Origin: Bacillota bacterium
Lineage (GTDB): Bacteria > Bacillota > Clostridia > Peptostreptococcales > Anaerovoracaceae
Assembly: GCA_016280485.1 (NCBI GenBank)
Contig: JAEEGU010000002.1
Coordinates: forward strand, 1-14,536
Direction: 5' to 3'
DNA: 14,536 nt
Below the pieces are notes generated by a model that searched no databases, was not told the DNA's origin, and saw only the letters and a program-made list of their open reading frames with translations. Shown here one piece after another: positions 9,701 through 14,536 of this stretch. A program made the translations under genes and the position numbers. Positions within the stretch are counted from its first letter, which is position 1; the number at the start of each line of letters is the position of its first letter.

Positions 9701-10238
9701 CGAGGCCCTGGTCCTGGAGCTCAAGATAGAAATTGCCCTCGCCGAAGATTTCTAAGAGCTCAAGGGCTTCCCGCTTCGCACCCTCATAGTCGCTGCCAAG
9801 GAGGCGGTGCTGCACCTCGCCGGCCAGGCACGCCGATGTGGCGATCAGCCCTTCGCTGTGGGCGCGCAGAACGTCCTTGTCGATGCGGGGCTTGTAGTAA
9901 AAGCCTTCCGTGAAGCCTGTCGACACAATCTTCATCAGATTGTGGTAGCCTGTGTCGTTCTTGGCAAGCAGCAGCAGGTGACCGTTACGCTTGTCCTTTT
10001 CGACATCCTTGTCGTGCATGGTGCGGGCCGCCGTGTAGACCTCGCAGCCGAGGATCGGGCGTATGCCGTTTGCCTTGCACTCCTTGTAGAAATCGATGAC
10101 ACCAAACATCACTCCGTGGTCGGTTATTGCCACGGAGTCCATTCCGAGCTCCTTTACGCGCGCAACGAGATCCTTGATTCGCGATGCGCCGTCGAGGAGG
10201 CTGTATTCGGTATGTACGTGCAGATGTGTGAATGCCAT
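6759..10238 (-). CDS. dnaE: DNA polymerase III subunit alpha (DnaE type)
   Basis: A 1159-residue C-family DNA polymerase, normal length for DnaE1. The N-terminal PHP domain (about 1-210) keeps its metal-ligand pattern: HLHVH (5-9), Asp40-His41, Glu66, His87, Asp205 and His207, so metal binding and a nuclease role are possible, unlike the degenerate E. coli domain. The polymerase core has GPGRGSAAGS, the catalytic PDIDVDF (402-408; Asp403 and Asp405) and the third catalytic Asp555 in KMDFLGLRNLT. A helix-hairpin-helix stretch lies near 865-890 and an OB-fold near 997-1072. In Bacillota a second polymerase, PolC, usually does most replication, with DnaE extending primers. PolC is not in this window, so the division of labour here is unknown. 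The ATG at 10236-10238 follows an AAGGA site, 12 bases after the mscS-like stop codon. No intein or frameshift is seen. Confidence 0.97.
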   Translation of the reverse strand: MAFTHLHVHTEYSLLDGASRIKDLVARVKELGMDSVAITDHGVMFGVIDFYKECKANGIRPILGCEVYTAARTMHDKDVEKDKRNGHLLLLAKNDTGYHNLMKIVSTGFTEGFYYKPRIDKDVLRAHSEGLIATSACLAGEVQHRLLGSDYEGAKREALELLEIFGEGNFYLELQDQGLEEEARILPMMVRLHEETGIPFVATNDVHYINREDAKAHDVLLCIQTTATIDDEKRMRFPNDQFYLKSEKEMRTIFARFPEALDNTQKIAEQCNVEIEFGNYHLPEFVAPDGKTNLDYFHELCEKGISERYDIKRGDKDERALSLYARLDHEMSVIEQMGYVEYFLIVWDFINYARSHNIAVGPGRGSAAGSIVAYSLHITNIDPIKYSLIFERFLNPERVSMPDIDVDFCYERRGEVIDYVIEKYGAANVSQIITFGTMKAKQAVRDVARTLKLSYADADALAKAIPDALGMTIAKAMEMNPELKEKYENEPTTREVLDMAMAIEGMPRNAGTHAAGVVISRKALDEYVPLYMSDKGRATQFTMTTIEELGLLKMDFLGLRNLTVIRDALAMIKENHGVDLDINTIPYDDPKVFATIASGNTCGIFQLESGGMTSFMKTLAPDCFEDIIAGISLYRPGPMDSIPRYIENKKNPDGITYIHESLKPILNVTYGCLVYQEQVMQTVRELAGFSYGRSDELRRAMSKKKLEKMLKEKENFINGNEELGIDGCLKRGVPKEAAEEIFNQMVSFAEYAFNKSHAAAYAVVAYQTAYLKTYYPVEFMAALLSSVMGEAKHVAKYIRNCTELGIKVLPPSVLESRAKFTVKDGAIRFGLLGVKGVGMGPINAIIKAREQRGMPKDIFEFISNLDIREVNKKAIESLIKAGALDDINPNRAQHLAVYERLIEAAQGDAKKNIEGQMDLFSLAGAEQAMAGANTGVLPDLKNFEKDALLAMEKEMLGIYVSDHPLNAYKDLFKDIASITTDELLSAEEEGSSVRDGMKVSLAGMVSSRKNLITKSNKMMAFLEVEDLYGSIEVVVFPNVYEKFASLTEPDSIIKIEGTVNFKEEKDPAILADKLTDVRLMEKPESPVCLRIAGKEPGEAIEMIRGILERHPGKHPVKVYLDSGKGFKSDRSLWVEPDEGFVKEITDLIGSENVKISDRL

Positions 10239-10250
10239 AGCTTTTCCTTT

Positions 10251-11039
10251 TTACTTTATAACGTGCAGGTCGACCTGTGGATAAGGGATGTTGATGCCCT
10301 CGGCATCAAACGCCTTTTTGACCTCTTCCTGCATGTAGAAATATACCGTCCAGTAGTCGGAGCTCTTTACCCAGACTCTGCTGTGGAGCGTCACTGCGTT
10401 GTCGCCATGCTCGCCGACAAGAACCTCCGGCTTTGGGTCGATTACGATAAGCTCGTTCTTTCTTACAACCGAAAGCACCGTCTCGCGTGCTTTATCGATA
10501 TCGCATTCGTAGCCGATACCGAAATCGTTGTCGACTCTGCGCATATCGGCCTCGGAATAATTGGTCACAACCGAGGTTGACATATTGCTGTTCGGAACGC
10601 GTACGATTTTGTTGTCCGGTGTCTTTACGGTGGTGGACATGAGGTCGATTTTTTCAACCGTACCCGCTGCACCGCCCGCTTCGATGTAGTCGCCCTTTCC
10701 GAAAGGCTTTGTTATGAGGATGAGGATTCCGCCCGCAACATTGCTGAGCGAGTCCTTCAGTGCCAGTGCAATTGCCGCACCGCAGGCACCGATTACCGTT
10801 ACAAAGGTGCTGGTCGGAATGCCGAGCTTGCCGAGTGCCGTTACGATGATGAGCAGCCACAGCGCAACCTTTACAATGTTCTTTATGAACGCATGGAGCG
10901 CCGGGTCAATGCTGGTTTTTGCCAGTGCCTTTGTCATCACCTTCATTACGGCTTTGACTATAAAAGCGCCGGCAATCACAATAATTAACGCGATTGCAAT
11001 CGGTTTGCACATTGCAAATATGCTTTCCTTTGTAAACAT
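10251..11039 (-). CDS. Small-conductance mechanosensitive channel, MscS family
   Basis: A 262-residue membrane channel that opens under membrane tension to release solutes during hypo-osmotic shock. Three helices are visible: about 10-33, 51-71 and 78-112. The third carries the Gly/Ala-rich pore pattern VIGACGAAIALALKDSLSN, followed by the conserved KPFGKGDYIE turn into the beta domain (about 113-175). An alpha-beta domain follows, ending in the family's typical PYPQVDLHV strand near the C-terminus. The length is close to E. coli MscS (286). The ATG at 11037-11039 follows a strong AAGGAGG site that overlaps the typA stop codon (11052-11054), which suggests translational coupling. It is the third gene of the operon, with dnaE starting 12 bases downstream. 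No nucleotide-binding or large periplasmic extension is present. The family call is firm; its role in the operon is not known. Confidence 0.94.
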   Translation of the reverse strand: MFTKESIFAMCKPIAIALIIVIAGAFIVKAVMKVMTKALAKTSIDPALHAFIKNIVKVALWLLIIVTALGKLGIPTSTFVTVIGACGAAIALALKDSLSNVAGGILILITKPFGKGDYIEAGGAAGTVEKIDLMSTTVKTPDNKIVRVPNSNMSTSVVTNYSEADMRRVDNDFGIGYECDIDKARETVLSVVRKNELIVIDPKPEVLVGEHGDNAVTLHSRVWVKSSDYWTVYFYMQEEVKKAFDAEGINIPYPQVDLHVIK

Positions 11040-11051
11040 GCCTTTTCCTCC

Positions 11052-12938
11052 TTATTTTTCGTACACTCTTCCGCTTCTCTTGCGTTCAAGCTCGCCGAGA
11101 ATCTTTTTGCGCAGGCGTATGTCGTCCGGAACCACCTCGACAAGCTCGTCGTCGTTGATAAACTCGAGCGCTTCCTCGAGGGTGAAGTGCTTTGCCGGTG
11201 TAAGCTTGATGGCATCGTCCGACCCCGCCGCACGCATATTGGTCGCCTTTTTCTCCTTGCAAGGATTTACAACCATGTCGTCGCTGCGGCTGTTCATGCC
11301 GACAATCATGCCCTCGTAGACACGGGTGCCCGGCTCAACGAACATCTGGACACGCTCCTGAATGTTGTTGAGCGCATAGCCGGAGCAAACGCCCTCTTCC
11401 TGGGCAATTGCAACGCCGTTTACTCTCTGCGGGATGTCGCCCTTGAAGGCTTCAAAGCATTCAAAGCGGCGCACCATTGTGCCCTCACCGCGGGTCTCGT
11501 TGATGAACTGCGATCTGTATCCGAGAAGTCCTCTGGTCGGTACCAGGAAGTCCATCTTTACATAGCCGTTCTGTGTATCCATTTCGCGCATCAGGCCCTT
11601 TCTGAGGTTCAGCGCGCTGATAACCGAACCGGAATATTCCTCCGGCACGGAGATTACCACCTGCTCCATCGGTTCAAGCGTCTCGCCCTGCGGGCCGCGG
11701 CGCATGATTACCTCAGGCTTTGACACCGCAAGCTCATAGCCCTCACGGCGCATGTTCTCGATAAGGATTGATAAGTGCAGCTCGCCTCTGCCCGAAACCT
11801 TGAACTCATCGGTGGACTGTGTAGGCTCCACTAAAAGCCCCACGTTTACCTCGAGCTCCTTTTCGAGTCTTTCCTTTATATGTCTTGAAGTCACAAATTT
11901 GCCCACTTTACCGGCGAAAGGTGACTTGTTTACGATGAAGTTCATGGAAAGCGTAGGTTCCTCGATATGGATCATTTCCATAGGATCCGGCTTTCCGTTT
12001 TCGCAAATGGTCTCGCCGATTGAAATATCGGAAATACCGGAAACAACAACGATGTCGCCGGAGCCTGCCTCGGGTACCGGAGTACGCTTTAATCCTCTGT
12101 AAACGAATACCTGATTGATTTTGCGCTGTACGGTTTCGCCGCTGCTCTGGCAAACGGTTACCGTTTCGCCCTCTTTAATCTTTCCGCGCGTGATACGGCC
12201 GATTCCGAGTCTTCCGATGTAGTCGTCATAGCCCAGGGAACTTACCTGGAACTGGAGAGGCTCGTCGTCGCGGTCCGGATAGGATTCGCAGTGCTTTACG
12301 ATGGTTTCAAACAGCGGGTTTATGTTGAGGTCGCCCCAGCCGCCTGCGGTGTTTTTGCGAATCTTGTTTTCGCCCGTACCGATTTCGAGGCCCTCGACCT
12401 CCTTCGGATCGTATACAACTATGCCCTGACGCGCAATACCGTAGAGGATTGGGAAATCGAGCTGCTTGTCGTTCGCCTCAAGGTCCATGAAGAGCTCGTA
12501 AACCTCGTCCACTACCTCATCTATGCGGGCATCCTTTTTGTCGATTTTGTTTATGAGAAGAATAGGGTTGATGCCCTGCTCAAGTGACTTTTTAAGTACG
12601 AATCTGGTCTGCGGCATCGGGCCCTCAGAGGAGTCTACGAGTAGAATTACGGTATCGACCGTCTTCATGATTCGCTCTACCTCGGATGAAAAGTCCGCAT
12701 GCCCCGGAGTGTCCACGATGTTGATTTTGTAGTCCTTGTACATTACAGAGCAGTTTTTGGAATAGATTGTAATGCCCCTTTCTCTCTCGATATCGTCGGA
12801 GTCCATTACGCAATCCACGACTGCTTCGTTTTCGCGGAAGACACCGCTCTGATTGAGGAACGCATCCACCAGTGTGGATTTTCCCGCATCTACGTGAGCG
12901 ATTACCGCTATGTTAATAATTTTTGTATCCTTTGCCAA
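11052..12938 (-). CDS. typA: Translational GTPase TypA/BipA, TTG start
   Basis: A 628-residue ribosome-associated GTPase of the EF-G/LepA superfamily, linked in other bacteria to 50S assembly and stress or cold adaptation. GTPase motifs: G1 AHVDAGKS (14-21), G2 ERERGITI (51-58), G3 DTPGH (76-80, catalytic His80) and G4 NKID (130-133). Domain II begins near DYIGRLGIGRITRGKI. The TypA hallmark PTRGLLGYRSQF is present in the C-terminal half, and the protein ends in a basic RLRKKILGELERKRSGR tail. The G1 loop has Ala where the common TypA form AHVDHGKTT has His, as in EF-G (AHIDAGKTT). The start must be TTG (12936-12938): there is no ATG between an in-frame TAA five codons upstream and the G1 motif. 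It is the second gene of the operon, 46 bases after merR. Confidence 0.96.
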   Translation of the reverse strand: MAKDTKIINIAVIAHVDAGKSTLVDAFLNQSGVFRENEAVVDCVMDSDDIERERGITIYSKNCSVMYKDYKINIVDTPGHADFSSEVERIMKTVDTVILLVDSSEGPMPQTRFVLKKSLEQGINPILLINKIDKKDARIDEVVDEVYELFMDLEANDKQLDFPILYGIARQGIVVYDPKEVEGLEIGTGENKIRKNTAGGWGDLNINPLFETIVKHCESYPDRDDEPLQFQVSSLGYDDYIGRLGIGRITRGKIKEGETVTVCQSSGETVQRKINQVFVYRGLKRTPVPEAGSGDIVVVSGISDISIGETICENGKPDPMEMIHIEEPTLSMNFIVNKSPFAGKVGKFVTSRHIKERLEKELEVNVGLLVEPTQSTDEFKVSGRGELHLSILIENMRREGYELAVSKPEVIMRRGPQGETLEPMEQVVISVPEEYSGSVISALNLRKGLMREMDTQNGYVKMDFLVPTRGLLGYRSQFINETRGEGTMVRRFECFEAFKGDIPQRVNGVAIAQEEGVCSGYALNNIQERVQMFVEPGTRVYEGMIVGMNSRSDDMVVNPCKEKKATNMRAAGSDDAIKLTPAKHFTLEEALEFINDDELVEVVPDDIRLRKKILGELERKRSGRVYEK

Positions 12939-12951
12939 TTTGCTTCGCCTC
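12936..12951 (-). promoter_or_regulatory. Ribosome binding site and TTG start codon of typA
   Basis: On the minus strand an AGAGG core lies nine bases before TTG, then GCA AAG GAT (Ala-Lys-Asp). The next in-frame codon block upstream ends in TAA, which fixes the start. The weak site, slightly long spacing and TTG together predict modest initiation compared with the AAGGAGG sites of the mscS-like gene and pfkA. Confidence 0.6.
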
Positions 12952-12984
12952 TTTTACCTTAATTTTTTATTTCAAATTCGCCGG

Positions 12985-13809
12985 TTATTCGTCGTACATT
13001 GCCGTAACCGGATAATAGAATGTCTGTATTTCTGTTTTCGGAATGAGCTCAAGTCCGTCGCTTCCGACAGTTCCGATTTGGCGAAGCGGCGCTCCGTCAA
13101 TCTGGTAGCCGATATTGTCGGTGTATCTGCGCACAAACTTTGCCATCTGTGCAATTTCGTCCTCAGAGCCCTTGAAATTAACCTGAACAACCTCTGTTTC
13201 AGGGATTTCCTTTAACTCCAGCACGCCCGTATCGCCCGTTACTTCACCAACGGGAATCTGAATTTCTGTGCTGAATACGCTGTACACATAATCCGCGTTG
13301 TGAGTGATTGCGTAAACCGGACGGTCATAGAGAGGACGCAGGTTGCAGCCTTCGCAAACCTCCATCATGCTCATGTATATGGCCTCCTCGGAACCCTCGT
13401 TTCTAAGGTTCGCCGTAAGCGAAACCACTCTGCGAGCCGGCATCCATTCCCTTGAAATTGAAAAAGCATGCTCAATGTAGAGGTTATAGTCCTCCTGCGC
13501 CTGCTTCATCTTTTGGATCTGCTCCTGAAGAACCGACAGCTCCGCCTGCTTTTCGACGATTTTTCTGCTCATCATAAATCGCACTTCCATAGGTGAAAAT
13601 GCGTTCAGTGCGGGTATTTCCTTCAGGGAGAATCCCAATTCCTTAAAAATTTGTATTCTGTGAGCAAGCGGAATCTGATCCTGTGAGTAATATCTGTAGC
13701 CGGTTTTTTCGTCTGTCAGCTCCGGTTTTAATATACCCAAGCGGTCATAGTTTCTGAGCATGCTCACACTTATGCCTGTAATGCCGGAAAATTCTCCAAT
13801 TTTCAACAT
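12985..13809 (-). CDS. MerR-family transcriptional regulator with GyrI/BmrR-like effector domain
   Basis: A 274-residue regulator. The N-terminal 70 residues form a MerR winged helix-turn-helix: LKIGEFSGITGISVSMLRNYD, then a wing with TGYRYYSQDQ and the helix IQIFKELGFSLKEI. A coiled-coil-like dimer helix spans about 76-110. The rest (about 118-274) looks like the GyrI-like ligand-binding fold of BmrR-type multidrug regulators, with a YDRPVYAITHNADYVY strand and a closing ELIPKTEIQTFYYPV segment that resembles that fold's usual Glu-to-YIPV ending. It has no C-terminal cysteine cluster typical of metal or redox MerR proteins, so an organic ligand is more likely. The ATG at 13807-13809 follows a GAGGG site. 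It is the first gene of the operon and could regulate its own promoter and the divergent methyltransferase gene. The ligand is unknown. Confidence 0.9.
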   Translation of the reverse strand: MLKIGEFSGITGISVSMLRNYDRLGILKPELTDEKTGYRYYSQDQIPLAHRIQIFKELGFSLKEIPALNAFSPMEVRFMMSRKIVEKQAELSVLQEQIQKMKQAQEDYNLYIEHAFSISREWMPARRVVSLTANLRNEGSEEAIYMSMMEVCEGCNLRPLYDRPVYAITHNADYVYSVFSTEIQIPVGEVTGDTGVLELKEIPETEVVQVNFKGSEDEIAQMAKFVRRYTDNIGYQIDGAPLRQIGTVGSDGLELIPKTEIQTFYYPVTAMYDE

Positions 13810-13869
13810 CTTTCAAAGCCCTCTGCCAAAATTCACATTTGCTTTCAAATTAAAGTCTAAACTTATTCT

Positions 13870-13898
13870 ATTATATGTTAGAGTTTGCGAATTTGCAA
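13870..13898 (-). promoter_or_regulatory. Promoter of the merR-typA-mscS-dnaE-pfkA operon
   Basis: On the minus strand, TTGCAA (13898-13893) and TATAAT (13875-13870) are separated by 17 bases, close to the sigma-A consensus. Transcription would start near 13863, about 55 bases before the merR ATG. An imperfect inverted repeat, TCTAAAC (13856-13862) with GTTAGA (13877-13882), brackets the -10 and could be an operator. The 17-base spacing is not the 19-20 bases of classical MerR-activated promoters. Confidence 0.7.
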
Positions 13899-13913
13899 GT
13901 GCTGTGGTATAAT
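13885..13913 (+). promoter_or_regulatory. Promoter of the methyltransferase gene
   Basis: TTGCGA (13885-13890) and TATAAT (13908-13913) are separated by 17 bases, with a TGG extension just before the -10. Transcription would start near 13920, so the transcript leader (about 125 bases) would include all copies of the palindromic repeat. The -35 box lies inside the spacer of the opposite merR promoter and vice versa. Confidence 0.68.
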
Positions 13914-13935
13914 ATTCGCCGTAAAAATGTACTTT

Positions 13936-14041
13936 AATTGCCTTCCCCTTGAGGGGGAGCGGAATTAGCCTTCCCCTTGAGGGGGGGCGGAATTAGCCTT
14001 CCCCTTGAGGGGAAGGTGGCACGACAGTGCCGGATGAGGTG
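13936..14041 (+). repeat. Three-copy palindromic repeat (REP/MITE-like)
   Basis: Three head-to-tail units begin at 13936, 13963 and 13991. The first two, 27 and 28 bp, are shortened forms that end in GCGG. Each carries CCTTCCCC-TTGA followed by a G-rich arm. In units 1 and 2 the G-rich arm is altered, but as RNA it can still pair through G-U wobbles. I recall similar short palindromes scattered through gut Clostridia genomes, but cannot verify that here. There are no transposase genes in the window. Confidence 0.8.
13991..14041 (+). repeat. Most complete repeat unit, with two hairpins and a Shine-Dalgarno-like tail
   Basis: Hairpin one is perfect: CCTTCCCC (13997-14004), loop TTGA, GGGGAAGG (14009-14016). 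Hairpin two pairs GGCAC (14018-14022) with GTGCC (14027-14031) around GACA. The unit ends in GGATGAGGTG. The GAGG at 14036-14039 is six bases before the ATG at 14046, so the repeat appears to supply the ribosome binding site of the next gene. Confidence 0.75.
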
Positions 14042-14045
14042 TAGT

Positions 14046-14536
14046 ATGAAAGAGACCTTCCGCTCGCTCCTTTCCGCGGACCTTGAAAAAATGGTTTTCA
14101 GCGCCGCGCGAAACAAGAGCGTTCCATATAAAAGAATAACACTGAGGCCTATTAGCCTAAAGGGCAGCCTTGCCTTTCAGGCTGAGTTTGCATTCGAGAA
14201 AAAGGTGACTCACGAAAATCTTTCGGCCGAGGAAGCGCTCGAGCTTTGCATGCAGGTTATTGAGCAGGATTTCAAGCAGGTTAATGCGAGGACAAAGACC
14301 GAGGAAATTCAGATTCTCGCGGCAAAGCCCAGCAAGCCGAGGGTGACGAAAAGATCCCGCGGTGGTGGTAGCGGCAAAGCACCCGGCGGTACGGGAGCCG
14401 GCAATGCATGCGCCGTTCCCGGAAAGCTCGATGCGCGCGCCGTGCTGTCGCATAACAGGGTTAAGAATTATATCATCCCCGATGGTGAGCCTTGCGATTT
14501 TCTCATTGAGCTTGGCGTAATGAGTTCTGACGGAAA
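14046..14536 (+). CDS. Probable class I SAM-dependent methyltransferase, N-terminal part only
   Basis: 163 codons plus two bases, open to the right edge. The protein starts MKETFRSLLSADLEKMVFS. It continues with an alpha/beta region containing RPISLKGSLAFQAEF and a helix around ALELCMQVIEQDFKQVNART, then a basic, Gly-rich low-complexity linker (about residues 101-124), then LDARAVLSHNRVKNYII and FLIELGVMSSDGK. The SHNR-K-YI and FLI-LGV pattern matches what I remember as the N-terminal extension of a clostridial family of SAM-dependent methyltransferases. The SAM-binding domain itself would lie beyond the window, so substrate and activity cannot be judged. The start at 14046 is chosen for the GAGG six bases upstream. 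An in-frame ATG at 14034 is possible but has no clear ribosome binding site. Confidence 0.6.
   Translation, partial: MKETFRSLLSADLEKMVFSAARNKSVPYKRITLRPISLKGSLAFQAEFAFEKKVTHENLSAEEALELCMQVIEQDFKQVNARTKTEEIQILAAKPSKPRVTKRSRGGGSGKAPGGTGAGNACAVPGKLDARAVLSHNRVKNYIIPDGEPCDFLIELGVMSSDG

Noticed and set aside
9807..10580. Plus-strand open frame of 257 codons antisense to dnaE and the mscS-like gene
   Set aside because: It spans two strongly supported genes on the other strand, has no recognisable domain, and is explained by the base bias of the opposite coding frames.
11187..11723. Plus-strand open frame of 178 codons antisense to typA
   Set aside because: It lies wholly inside the conserved typA coding region, and its composition looks like reverse-complement shadow rather than protein.
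12939..12984. Separate promoter for typA
   Set aside because: TTGAAA is present on the minus strand but no -10-like hexamer lies at a workable distance, so read-through from merR is the simpler explanation.
13936..14041. Possible CRISPR array
   Set aside because: The units are directly adjacent with no unique spacers, are only three in number, and have hairpins typical of REP-like elements.
13934..14116. Minus-strand 60-codon frame across the palindromic repeat
   Set aside because: Its C-terminal part is a translation of the repeat (Pro/Gly-rich) and it runs opposite to the methyltransferase start; not a credible gene.

Overview
The window looks like chromosomal DNA of a Gram-positive anaerobe of the class Clostridia (Bacillota). 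Reasons: AAGGAGG-type ribosome binding sites, a dnaE-pfkA pair, a clostridial-style TypA, a BmrR-like MerR regulator, an M29-family aminopeptidase, and a very large PAS/GGDEF/EAL protein of a kind seen in motile or surface-associated Clostridia. I cannot name the species. Base composition looks close to balanced. I see no rRNA, tRNA, CRISPR array, phage or insertion-sequence gene.

Layout, left to right. (1) 1-552, minus strand: N-terminal 184 codons of an M29-type aminopeptidase that runs off the left edge. (2) 553-793: divergent control region with an extended -10 promoter to the left, a cre-like palindrome downstream of it, and a good promoter to the right. (3) 794-5740, plus strand: a 1648-residue cyclic-di-GMP protein. 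It has cytoplasmic PAS-like modules and an intact GGDEF domain, then a membrane-anchored extracellular sensor, then a degenerate GGDEF and an intact EAL domain. (4) 5741-5770: a short hairpin terminator with A and T tracts on its two sides, shared by convergent genes. (5) 13809 down to 5775, minus strand: five genes in the order merR, typA, mscS-like, dnaE, pfkA, separated by 46, 12, 12 and 20 bp. No internal promoter is evident in the gaps, so this looks like one operon read from the promoter at 13870-13898. (6) 13810-14045: a second divergent region in which the two promoters overlap at their -35 boxes, followed by a three-copy palindromic repeat. (7) 14046-14536, plus strand: start of a probable SAM-dependent methyltransferase, cut by the right edge.

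The five-gene operon combines an effector-sensing regulator with housekeeping functions: a ribosome-associated GTPase, an osmotic safety valve, a replicative-type DNA polymerase and the committed step of glycolysis. Most genes are ordinary core genes. The parts most worth a second look are the 'two-headed' c-di-GMP protein, the overlapping divergent merR/methyltransferase promoters, and the palindromic repeat that appears to supply the methyltransferase's ribosome binding site.
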